NCBI GenBank assembly: GCA_023128595.1
Contig: JAGMDR010000026.1
Location: 1 to 32,361 of the forward strand
Length of the DNA stretch: 32,361 nucleotides
Source of the DNA: Planctomycetota bacterium
GTDB taxonomy: Bacteria > Planctomycetota > Phycisphaerae > Sedimentisphaerales > Anaerobacaceae
Reading direction: 5' to 3'
Position 1 is the first letter of the stretch, and each line of letters starts with the position of its first letter. The notes under the pieces are model-generated. The model saw nothing but the letters and a program-made list of their open reading frames with translations, was not told the origin of the DNA and did not search any database. This document shows, piece by piece, positions 8,601 to 15,625 of this stretch. Position numbers and translations under genes: made by a program.

Positions 8601-10411
8601 ACAAGCAGCTCAATGTTACCCTCTACAGCCGCGTTGTGACTGTAGGCATGCTGAACGTTTCCCGCCATGCCCAGTGACGCCATCCGGCCGACGGGCACCG
8701 GTTCGAGCTGGTCCGGCACCTTGTTCGGCTCTACGTCCAGGTCGCCCTCGGCCCAGAGAGAGACGTGGCCTGAAACAGTTTCGCCCTGTGATTGAATAAG
8801 CGGCACCGTGATGCTGCGTTGGGCGGCATCGCTGGGCCAGCGCCAGTCGGAGGGCACGTGCTGGGTTACGATAGTAACGTTCGCCGTTTTCTCCGGCTGG
8901 ATCGGTCGGGGCAATTCGATTTTCAGCAGGCGGCGGTCCGGCTGCTCTTCGATACGATATTCGAAGCCCGTTTGTTTTTTGTCAACCAGCACGGTCTTGA
9001 CCTGCCATTGACGGGCCGAGCCGCGGAGCACAAAAGACAGCTCGAAAAGCTCACGCTCAACAGCGGTTACCTCGAAATCGCCGGTCAAGGTTACCTGCTG
9101 CGGTGAAACGACGAGCTTTTGCTGCTCCTTAATGCTTCGCCTCAGCTCGACATCCACGAGCTCCAGATTCACCGACCAGTTATCGCCCCAGTGAAAATAC
9201 AAAGGCCCCGTCGAGCCGCTGACCAGACCGGGCACGGAGACCGCCGACAAAGCATCTTCTCGCCGGGCGCCGACGACCTTCTGGCCGCGGACACCAAGGG
9301 CCTCGTCCGTATTTACCATCAGGTAGCCTCGCTGGAAAGCAGCATCAACGAGGAGTATGCGCGGCGCGTCCCAGCTCTGGCCGGTGCGAACGGCGGTAGC
9401 CTTGATATGCAACGCCGTCGTGCCGACCTTGCCCGAGCGCAGACGCACGCTGAGCTTTTTGAGTCCTTTGGGCTCCTCTGCCGCATCAACAGACCATCTG
9501 ACGAGGCTCGGAGAGGTGACCTCGGTTACGGTCCAAGCCTGCGGGAGCTCGAATTGGAGCTGCCTTACGCCGCGGCGCAACACCTGCACGGTATAAAGAC
9601 AGCTCAATACCTGGTGCGACCTGGTCAAATTCACGGTGGCAGCCGACTCGCCCAGCAGAATCACGCGATCGTCTTCCTGACGACCGTTTCCGAGCATAAC
9701 CACCGTCAACTTGTCCTTTCCGCCGATGGTAAGCTCAACGCTGGTAAGGTCGGCCTGCTTGTCGTAAGAGGTCGCAGAAGCGGGCACGGTCGCGTGAATT
9801 TCCAGGTCGCCGGCGGCAGCGAGCTTTACTCGCCCGGCCACGGCCTGCGGCAGGGATATGCTGAACTGCGTGCCCCCGCTGGCAAGCTCGTTGACCTTCG
9901 TTGTGCCCGCGATTTCGAGCTGGTGCGTGCCTTTGGCCTGTACAATCAGCGTCAACCTTCCCTTTTTGTCGTAGCCCAACGGCGCGGGCGTACCGTCCAG
10001 AATCACGCGGCTCAGCCCTATCCCGGCAAAACCCAGCGGGACCGCCACCGGGCCTTTGCCGATGGATACCACCTCCAGTTTGCCGGTCAAAGTCAGCTCT
10101 TCGCCTGAGACTTTTCCGGTGTACTCGGCCCGCTTGACCTGCCCGAGCTCGAGGGTGTCGGCCTCTCGCTCGTTCTGCTCTGCTGCGGCAAGCAGCTTTT
10201 CGAATTCGGCTCGGTCCATCAGGACCGCTTTATCGGCCGGCTCAATCAAATGGACCAGGTCTTGATAGGGAACATACAGATTAGGTTTGAACTCATCGGC
10301 CCGGGCCGTGGAAATCAAGTACCCCGCCGCGACCACCGCAATCATCAACGTCGCTATCCTGCGGTATCCGGCAAAACGCGGTTCTCTCAGCCATTGTACT
10401 AAGTATCTCAT
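2633..10411 (-). CDS. Giant (2592 aa) secreted, membrane-anchored protein of unknown function, two fused modules
   Basis: Function not recognised. An N-terminal signal or anchor (about 18-38) is followed by a VPY motif (47-49) and a long beta-rich region with a TEVT motif (about 297) and a W-x4-PPGY motif (about 910). Then come three to four membrane spans (about 1075-1180), the last ending like a second signal peptide (SAQAAE). A second module follows: IPY (about 1243), TEVKGANI (about 1481), an LWS-PVKP motif (about 2013) and W-x4-PAGY (about 2095). It ends in a charged coiled-coil-like region (about 2150-2380), a Gly/Ala/Arg-rich linker and two or three C-terminal spans (about 2515-2580). 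The motif order and spacing match the 1112-aa protein encoded just upstream, so I read it as a fusion of two paralogous units. The gap to that gene is four bases, and AGGAG immediately before its TAG stop serves this start. Probably an envelope or surface-structure protein. Confidence 0.85.
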   Translation of the reverse strand: MRYLVQWLREPRFAGYRRIATLMIAVVAAGYLISTARADEFKPNLYVPYQDLVHLIEPADKAVLMDRAEFEKLLAAAEQNEREADTLELGQVKRAEYTGKVSGEELTLTGKLEVVSIGKGPVAVPLGFAGIGLSRVILDGTPAPLGYDKKGRLTLIVQAKGTHQLEIAGTTKVNELASGGTQFSISLPQAVAGRVKLAAAGDLEIHATVPASATSYDKQADLTSVELTIGGKDKLTVVMLGNGRQEDDRVILLGESAATVNLTRSHQVLSCLYTVQVLRRGVRQLQFELPQAWTVTEVTSPSLVRWSVDAAEEPKGLKKLSVRLRSGKVGTTALHIKATAVRTGQSWDAPRILLVDAAFQRGYLMVNTDEALGVRGQKVVGARREDALSAVSVPGLVSGSTGPLYFHWGDNWSVNLELVDVELRRSIKEQQKLVVSPQQVTLTGDFEVTAVERELFELSFVLRGSARQWQVKTVLVDKKQTGFEYRIEEQPDRRLLKIELPRPIQPEKTANVTIVTQHVPSDWRWPSDAAQRSITVPLIQSQGETVSGHVSLWAEGDLDVEPNKVPDQLEPVPVGRMASLGMAGNVQHAYSHNAAVEGNIELLVSRRRPRKSADAVALITVRPREFSADWRITYAISRASAKRLYLLADKSLGQEFKIASTTVPINSKSIVQPDEKTIPLSEELAQRYNLWLLNLDHSSLGNVVIDIHYERPVVDKSFDVPLVRPVCGGEISEQLAVQASEELALKIKADGAKEIDAVDLPPLPAQAARILWAFRLDAATTPTGSATALMLETDVHESYEIPSALAVSVRLTTYLDVKGGQRTEAAFRVANAGRQFLTIRLPDGAELWSLSVSGRPVKPQRSAGGDYQVTLGQLGKPVPVKVVYACREAQVDLERLDLGGIELPGVEINQMSWTVVPPPGYRITTQQTKMQTHDLRQPAPAYLQLYRYLHENVFPGLLFVPVFTEARLGKKVDFAGGGAVSYEYDLGEDIRTKAEMPAEKEEAKTAEPMESYLRRRSAKREVAKPPVLGDLGVRLVARGRFTLPVDLVPTAGAGRRAMFAGLGTGELTIGLTRTAWMSSCWAVGLVLIAAIGIALVRQPGKTKAILIIAVLAVASLLALWRPEMTYFANGAFTAGVCLIPLYVLVALIRWLCSRLHPAGTVSPVSAVVAVLLVSILCFGCSAQAAEPAQLARTETAPAKNQQPVAQPQAKPMAQLADSASEPLIIPYDGDPTAAEDSNKVLIPYTRFVKLWNQAHPEDTIDGPRPGTDVSLAAVQYSVTVEAERLNVVLTADIKTYGRDWVVLPMPISGLAVTEATIDGKPARLHSLPQTQSKQAGAKGMVLMLPGRTSGRLQLKAVAKPKYFGRRGSVKFSLPPLPGAVMDVVLPQEDLELEVDQIESAPSRQKTNGTTKWTVPLGMTRDLTLRWLPKAGGGAADRTLSAASAHDVYAFHWAIVGVSKITYSFSGGEHDRFTLLAPKGAALTEVKGANIRDYRNLGERTVEGKSFNLVEVRLHRPAEKQYVLTVRWLGELPASDKSVQLLLVRAADVTRESGTVTLHSAGSMTVKVARIAGGRRTAIGTAGNSRGTGLTADRASPVARYYWPYRPFALFVQLSRAVISPKVHLDQLVRVNTDRTELLVQAKLATEQGKLFGASFILPAGYELLSAVGPAVDNFYERSSDNRRFLHVKFHRGRQETTVALVLVRRDAPLEAFDVPLITYIDSAGPAPDQQGRVAVQVAASLEAKTIAGINLKAVVPGTLRDWLDSAQINSVQFAYRYEAPNPSLQLDIRPQPTRVRVETFVGLAVKPTAAVYTYRLRYNISGSPVDNLSFSLPNEYAPLVAVNSPALRTVTKSDSGAGRTTWKVALVNEVTGEVDIAVNFALPIDASTKLLRVPRLKTDAPAGYRAIIAVQNMSRHDISVKDKTKLADLAVSEQRKLMMSRRMTESLQYVFESFEDDWSLSLDFAPAKTAARIRAVVDLLALTTVIDRNGRCRYQARLALQNRSEQFLQVEVPQGLRLWSATVAFQPVKPVTTAASARGQILIPLVKTSPGGLPYDVYLYFADEQAGPLLEPLNGITKLRPPGISIVGIPVMRTTWSLRLPAGYRYMRPGGNMSPVAGTVEVLSLNIEAKLDQLKRLDKTYREVSVSAGRGQTIARRNWDVFNEKLNTDIEQAQSFLEANRRRVSDEDYERLSSQLRGQGLKQVTLITGNTAYIQEQQEQTRNDLNFFINATATNPGLAEVARNNALQQKPGFISEGEKRQIARLTKELEVSQKQLKVLRQEFTDFERSAEGVVVDADAVMVDTQHLIKGLGKGAKDLIVAGFDKNADVSEILNKLSEQSATQIDRKQAQLRHQLEELADNRLRRHFQAPEQMGQARQPQAKAKAPATIQPSSGITSQDQYTMEARGRASSSRHGGVVMHGGRDEAGARGSRALGVTAGGESKPAEPQVYYDAVAGPGAKPSTAAEGIQPYVAKGTYSLPVTLPEGEVRLDFARPAGQAQLSIWAVPLTTIHNLYATATIVVALLVALGIVKVWPNNRPSISVKRAIVYFLVFLVLTVAAGLLGLIISLAIIFAAETLRAASLRRKIAPAPN

Positions 10412-10415
10412 AGCG

Positions 10416-13400
10416 CTACTCCTGGTCCTGTTTTGACTGCTCCTGCTGCTTTTGGTCAGGAGGCTGCGGTTTTTGAGCGGTTTTGTTCTTGGGCTGCCGT
10501 TCTTTGGCCTTTTTGGCTTTCTGCGAAGCGGCCTGTCGCCGAGCAGCTAAACCCTCGCGCAATTGCGGAAGCGTCTTAAATGCCCATTGCCCCATCCATA
10601 ACAACAGCACAAGAATCCCGGCAAATAGGCCCACCTGCATCACTTTATCGACTAACAGCGGCAAATACAGGTGAATGATGCCGGCGATCAGTCCCGCCGC
10701 CAATATCACGAGAACACGATGGAAGCCGCCTAACTTGAGCATCAGGGCCCCGGCCCCAATGATCAGCACCCAGATAACTACGCTGAAAACCTCCTTGCCA
10801 ACCAGCAGAACCGACAATTCGCCCGGCGCGCCCTGCCGGACAAAATGAAGCTCTTTGCCCTGACCGGAGAGCTTGAAGTCAACCGAAGCGCCCTGTGCTT
10901 GCCGTAAGGTTCTCAACATCTCCAAGCCTTGGCCGGGCTCGAGCCGGGCAAAGACGCGGTCGTACCCGAGGAAACTGTAGTCCTCCGGAATCCACAGACG
11001 CCAGAGCGTCTGCTGGACCGGGATATCCCTGGGCAAAGCGGGTGCAACCAAATTGCGGGCCGAGACATCCTTGAGACCATAGGAAATTTCCAGGACAAAC
11101 TTCGAGACCTGTCCGGCCGAGGGGGGCAGGCGAACGATGCGCTCGTCCGGCTTGATGCCTATCTCTGTCGCAGCCTCATTACCATTCAAGAGCACCGCGG
11201 TAAGTTCGGCGTTCTCAGGCAGCGTGATGGACAGCCTGTCGCCCTGGCTGGTCGCCAGCAAGTAGGTGGCGTGCGTGTTGAGCATCCCGTCGCGGGCCAA
11301 GACCTGCTCGATAATCGCGCCGCTGACAATAGTGGTAAAGACGGTCGCTTCGGTTTGTGCAACCACCGGCAGTGACAGCGCAAAGACAGGTCCATCATAT
11401 TTGAAAGCCAGTGTAGCAAGCCTGCGATGAGGCTCATAAGGCAGGTCGGCGGGGCTGCCGGGGTCGGCGTCTTTCAGGTTCTTGCTGACCGGCCGGCCGA
11501 TGGCCAGGGTCTCGGCTTTTGCTATGGCGATGTGGCCGTTCTGGTCGGAAAGCCGTCCGGCTGCAAGGATCGGCTCGGCCTCGACAATCGCGGGCTCTCC
11601 CACACTGCCGGCCTGGAAGGGCCGACGCGTCCGGACCTTGAGCTGATAGCTGTCGGTTACCTTCGATTGCAGAACGATCTTGTAATATGCCCAATCGATG
11701 TCATCTGCTCCGGGGTCGTTGGGCTCGCCCCGCTGATCGGCGGGCAGCTCATCTATGCGCGGCTTTTCCTTGATGTTCGCGCCGTCTATATCTACACCGG
11801 CGTAAGCCAATTCAGCCGGCATCTTCAAATAGAATGTATCGATCGGGGCGTAGCGAATCCGGTATTGTATTACCGCTTCCTGCTCAATCGAGCCGGACTG
11901 AATATTCAGCAGCCGATGTACCGTAGCGGAGATCTGCACAGGCTTGGAATCGATCTCAAACTTTCCACCTGCCGGTTTGTCACGGTCGATAGCCCGAAAC
12001 TCGAACGCCATCGCCGGTGACAGCCCGGCTATCTTGGCCCACTTCTGGGCCTGTTTTAGTGGAATGGCCTGCAGTTGCTGCAAATCCTCGACCTGGGCCT
12101 GCAGCTCGTTGGGCAAAAGCAGCATTAATTGGCCCTGGTACAACTGTAAATCGTTGGCATCGGCCAACGGCAGCGCAAAATCAACCGGGTCCTCGGGATC
12201 CGCTCTCTCGGCGCGGGCAACCAATGTCAGGTCGAACTCGCCGGCCTTTTCTCTTTTAAGGAGTATGTGGAGTATGCGGGTGCGGCCGCTGCCTTTTAGC
12301 TGATAATCATCCACCAGGTCGCGCGGCTCAACCGATTCGAGCTTCCACGGTTCGGGCAGGTTCATGTTCAGCTCGAAAATACCGGTACGCTCAACCTTGT
12401 AATGAATTTTGCCGCGCAGCTCAAGCCGATCAATGTCGGCGCCCAACATCCAAAGCTGATTGACCGTGATGCGGGGCGAGGTGGTTTCAATCGCGATTGT
12501 ACCGCTGTAATCAGACGTAATAAACCGGTAGGCCGTTACGCCCGGCCGGCTCTGAAGGTTCTTCGGCAATTGGCCCGTGTCCACGCGCGCGAGGTTCTTG
12601 ACGTCCTCAAGGTGGACCGAGCGCCGCGGGGAGTACGTAATTCCGATCAGCCCGCTTCGCCTGAGCACCTGCTCGGTAGTTATCGGCGACAATGGAATCT
12701 TTGCCTGCGCCTCCTGGAGAAAACGCTCGGTTTTGATTGTGAGCGTATATTTGCCTTTCGCAGGCGAGAAAAGTCCTACTTTCAGCAGTTGTCCTTTTTT
12801 GTCGCCGGCCGTCTTCTCTGCCCGTATTATCTCCCATTTGGCAATGTTCGCGCCGGTAACATCGGTTATGCGAAACTCGCCGGGCAATTTTACGGTGAAC
12901 TCATCAACGCCTCCGCGATGAATACTGTAGTCGAGCCTGGTTTCATAACTGATGAGGGCTTCGCCAATGTTAATATGCTGGAATTGTTCACAGATAATGA
13001 CCGCCTCAAGCTCCGCGGCGGCCTCGGTTTTTGGCTTCCAGCTCAAGCGCACCTGCTGGGCCGAGCCGAGAAAAGCCTGAAGTTTAGTGGCCTTGGCCCC
13101 CTCAACTTCCACCTGTGATGTCGTCGCCGCCAGCATCGGTTGTACGTCCACCTTGAGATTCTCTTCGGGGATCAGCAGATCGAGGGTAGTTATTGCAGCC
13201 GAGGGTATGCGGAAACTCAGGATGGCCAATCCGGGCTGGGTTTCGAGCTGGCGAACAAAGTCCAGCGCGAGCACGTAGCGCCCCTTGCCCTTGGTCACAA
13301 AGATGTACTGACCTTTCTCCACCCGCAGCAGTGGCACAACATTGGCATCTTCGGTTGCGGCATGAGCGACTGCGACCTCGCCCAGGCCGATGGGCACCTG

Positions 13401-13754
13401 GACCCAGCCGTCGCTTAGGATGTCAATCGTAAGCTCCAGCCGCAAGGTGGCGAGCTCACCCTCGACTTTGCCGTCGAACCTCGCCGTGCTTACGAGATAT
13501 TCAAACGGGGCTTCGGACACACCGGCCGGCTTGCCCTGGGCGGCCCGCCAGAGCTTCTGGAACTCCTTGTAGGGTAGAAACACACCCTGATCGGCCTTCT
13601 CAAAAACCCCCTTGAGCTCCTCATAAGGCACATACACCTTGGTTGGTGTGTTAGTTTCTTTCTTCTGGTCACCCTCGGCGGCGATGCCTGCAGAGACATG
13701 AGCGAAACTAAGACCGCACAAAACGGCAATAATGGTAAAACGTACACTGTTCAT
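10416..13754 (-). CDS. Large (1112 aa) secreted beta-rich protein with C-terminal membrane bundle, paralogue of the giant protein
   Basis: Function not recognised. It has an N-terminal signal peptide (about 5-26), then the motif KVYVPYEEL (VPY at 42-44) followed by a second LPY and an EFQKLW helix. A long region of predicted beta-sandwich character contains TDVTGANI (about 295) and W-x4-PEDY (about 915). Three hydrophobic spans follow (about 985-1058), and the tail is rich in K, Q and P and presumably cytoplasmic. The same landmarks recur at nearly the same residue numbers in the first half of the downstream 2592-aa protein. AAGGAGA at 13768-13762, seven bases before the ATG, fixes the start. 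It is first of a two-gene unit with a 287-bp leader region upstream. The topology suggests an envelope-spanning or surface-scaffold role, but this is inferred from architecture only. Confidence 0.85.
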   Translation of the reverse strand: MNSVRFTIIAVLCGLSFAHVSAGIAAEGDQKKETNTPTKVYVPYEELKGVFEKADQGVFLPYKEFQKLWRAAQGKPAGVSEAPFEYLVSTARFDGKVEGELATLRLELTIDILSDGWVQVPIGLGEVAVAHAATEDANVVPLLRVEKGQYIFVTKGKGRYVLALDFVRQLETQPGLAILSFRIPSAAITTLDLLIPEENLKVDVQPMLAATTSQVEVEGAKATKLQAFLGSAQQVRLSWKPKTEAAAELEAVIICEQFQHINIGEALISYETRLDYSIHRGGVDEFTVKLPGEFRITDVTGANIAKWEIIRAEKTAGDKKGQLLKVGLFSPAKGKYTLTIKTERFLQEAQAKIPLSPITTEQVLRRSGLIGITYSPRRSVHLEDVKNLARVDTGQLPKNLQSRPGVTAYRFITSDYSGTIAIETTSPRITVNQLWMLGADIDRLELRGKIHYKVERTGIFELNMNLPEPWKLESVEPRDLVDDYQLKGSGRTRILHILLKREKAGEFDLTLVARAERADPEDPVDFALPLADANDLQLYQGQLMLLLPNELQAQVEDLQQLQAIPLKQAQKWAKIAGLSPAMAFEFRAIDRDKPAGGKFEIDSKPVQISATVHRLLNIQSGSIEQEAVIQYRIRYAPIDTFYLKMPAELAYAGVDIDGANIKEKPRIDELPADQRGEPNDPGADDIDWAYYKIVLQSKVTDSYQLKVRTRRPFQAGSVGEPAIVEAEPILAAGRLSDQNGHIAIAKAETLAIGRPVSKNLKDADPGSPADLPYEPHRRLATLAFKYDGPVFALSLPVVAQTEATVFTTIVSGAIIEQVLARDGMLNTHATYLLATSQGDRLSITLPENAELTAVLLNGNEAATEIGIKPDERIVRLPPSAGQVSKFVLEISYGLKDVSARNLVAPALPRDIPVQQTLWRLWIPEDYSFLGYDRVFARLEPGQGLEMLRTLRQAQGASVDFKLSGQGKELHFVRQGAPGELSVLLVGKEVFSVVIWVLIIGAGALMLKLGGFHRVLVILAAGLIAGIIHLYLPLLVDKVMQVGLFAGILVLLLWMGQWAFKTLPQLREGLAARRQAASQKAKKAKERQPKNKTAQKPQPPDQKQQEQSKQDQE

Positions 13755-14041
13755 AAGATGTTCTCCTTGAAGAGAAGAGATTGTGATGACGCCCGCAACA
13801 CGCCTGTCGGAAGCCCGCCAGTGGCGGATTACCGCATTGTAGTTGGTATGCTGACAATAGTCCGGCTCCAGGTAAACAAGTTATCCAATCCCAGAGAGGC
13901 TGCGGTTCAATAGCCCTATTATGCGGCAATCGCAGGGAATAAGAAAGTAAAAGATACGTAAAAAATCAGGCAGGCAAACCAACCGACACAGATCTTATGC
14001 TGCTCTCCAGTATCTCTCCGGCCCGCTCAATGGCAGAGGCT
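13755..14041. other. Intergenic region between the redox operon and the giant-protein genes
   Basis: This 287-bp gap must end the twelve-gene run and start the two giant-protein genes. It carries the Shine-Dalgarno at 13762-13768. A small hairpin, CCGCC/GGCGG with an AGT loop, lies at 13815-13827. I see no strong terminator with a T-tract and no convincing -35/-10 pair; a minus-strand TTGAAC...GATAAC pair has a 19-base spacer and is weak. Confidence 0.4.
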
Positions 14042-15601
14042 TTAGTCTTTGAATGCCAGCGCTCCGGTCGGGCACGCTTCTACGCACCGGCTCGCGGCGT
14101 TTTGGAGACCTTCGGCTATTGAACGGTCGAACGGCACGGCCACTCTGACATCGAAGCCCCGGCCGATAAAGGTCAGCCCGAGTTTTTCACCGGCTTCGGC
14201 GGCAATCTGAATGCAAAGGCCGCAGTCAATACACTTGCCCGATTCATAAATCAGCTCCGGGTGTTGCAGTTGCTGAGCAAACAAGCGTCTCGGTCCCTGG
14301 TATCGGGTGGCTCGGGCGTCATATTCCTTTGCATACCGCCTCAATTTGCAGCTTTGAGGCTTACGGCAGTCACAGTGCAGACAACGGGCCGCTTCGTCGC
14401 GCGCCTGCTCGTCGGAAAAGCCGCCGTCTTGGGCTGTCGGCGTTACACGATGTGAGTGGCCGGCGTTGGCAAGAAAGACTTCGATCTCGCCGTCTTTTAG
14501 CCTGCCGATGCGAGTGTTGAAGGGCCTGGCCGGCCCGGTTACCGGCTGGCCGGACAGATATTGGCCTATCGAGGCAGCGGCTTCTTTGCCGTCAGCGACG
14601 GCTCGAACCGTGAGCTTGCGCCTGCGTACAGCGTCACCGCCGGCGAACACGCCGGGCAGATTCGTTTGGTAAGTTCCCGCATCCACAGCAATTCCCTTCT
14701 GGCCCGTCTCGAGGCCCATTGCCTCGGCGTCACCGGGCTTTAGTCCTCCAACCGCCAGAAAAACCGCATCGAAATCCTTTCGCAAATCGGCCATCGACAG
14801 CGCTGCACCAATTGTCGTTTGCCCCCGGAATTCAACGCCCAATTTTATAATCAAAGCTATTTCTTTGTCGAGCACCTCGCGGGGCAGCTCATCGGCGGGA
14901 ACTGCATACCGCAGCATTCCGCCGGGCTCTTCGTGGTCGTCGAAGAGCGTGCAATCGAAGCCATTCTGCTGCAAATAATAAGCAGCCGCTAATCCTGCCG
15001 GACCGGCCCCGACAATAGCGACGCGCTTGCCTCGCTTCGGCTTGCACTGCGGCGAATAGGGCAATGCAGATTCCAGGTCAACATCGGCAACGTAACGCTT
15101 CAACAAACAGATTGAAACAGCATCGTCGAATGCCGCCCGCCTGCAGGACCGCTCGCAGGGTTTCGGACAAATCCGCCCCAACACCGCGGGCAGCGCAATA
15201 TCCTTCTTGACCGTGGCAATCGCATCACGGAGCTTCCCGGCTGCAATCTGCCGAATCATCAGGGGAATGTTCATCCGGGCCGGGCACGTCGTCTGACACG
15301 GCCCCATACAGTCGCCCAGGTGGTCGCTCAAGAGCAGCTCCAAAGCCGCCTTTCTTGCCTCGCGGACCTGGTCCGAATTAGTCCGGACCCGCATACCATC
15401 TCCGGCAATAGTCCCGCAAGCCGGCACGAGCGCGCTTTGACCCTCGACCTTGACCGCACAAACCATACAACTCGTTGATGGCTTATGCCCTTTTAGAAAA
15501 CACATCGCGGGTATCTCGATCCCCAGTTTCCCGGCGGCATCAAGGATGGTTGCGTTATCCGCCACCTCAACTTCACGATTGTCGATTGTCAGTCTTGGCA
15601 T
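14042..15601 (-). CDS. [2Fe-2S]-GltD-like flavoprotein oxidoreductase lacking the NAD(P)H domain, with C-terminal ferredoxin domain
   Basis: 519-aa cytoplasmic Fe-S flavoprotein. Residues 1-80 are a NuoG/HydA-type [2Fe-2S] domain with perfect spacing, C34-x10-C45-x2-C48-x13-C62. A His and Cys cluster (H94, C98, C102, C106) leads into the GltD/dihydropyrimidine-dehydrogenase-type Fe-S helical domain with CPKPCERSC. The FAD motif GAGPAGLAAAYYL starts near 195 and the closing FAGGD is near 314. Canonical GltD proteins have a second Rossmann fold, for NADPH, between these; here only about 120 residues separate them and no second GxGxxG/A is present. The C-terminus adds CIDCGLC (about 454) and CVEACP (about 507). 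It is encoded 24 bp after the NuoEF fusion and so probably takes electrons from it. A GTG at 15613 is an alternative start. It resembles the third subunit of electron-bifurcating (Stn/Bfu-type) complexes but should not itself bind NADPH. Confidence 0.85.
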   Translation of the reverse strand: MPRLTIDNREVEVADNATILDAAGKLGIEIPAMCFLKGHKPSTSCMVCAVKVEGQSALVPACGTIAGDGMRVRTNSDQVREARKAALELLLSDHLGDCMGPCQTTCPARMNIPLMIRQIAAGKLRDAIATVKKDIALPAVLGRICPKPCERSCRRAAFDDAVSICLLKRYVADVDLESALPYSPQCKPKRGKRVAIVGAGPAGLAAAYYLQQNGFDCTLFDDHEEPGGMLRYAVPADELPREVLDKEIALIIKLGVEFRGQTTIGAALSMADLRKDFDAVFLAVGGLKPGDAEAMGLETGQKGIAVDAGTYQTNLPGVFAGGDAVRRRKLTVRAVADGKEAAASIGQYLSGQPVTGPARPFNTRIGRLKDGEIEVFLANAGHSHRVTPTAQDGGFSDEQARDEAARCLHCDCRKPQSCKLRRYAKEYDARATRYQGPRRLFAQQLQHPELIYESGKCIDCGLCIQIAAEAGEKLGLTFIGRGFDVRVAVPFDRSIAEGLQNAASRCVEACPTGALAFKD

Positions 15602-15625
15602 ATTAGGTTTCACTTTGGCGCATTG

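Noticed and set aside
13815-13827. Small GGCGG/CCGCC hairpin as a member of the 19-nt hairpin family
   Set aside because: Stem length, loop and flanks differ from the GGA/TCC-loop family; treated as unrelated.
14042-15601. Glutamate synthase small subunit (gltD)
   Set aside because: No gltB large subunit is nearby, the NADPH domain is missing, and extra [2Fe-2S] and ferredoxin domains are present.
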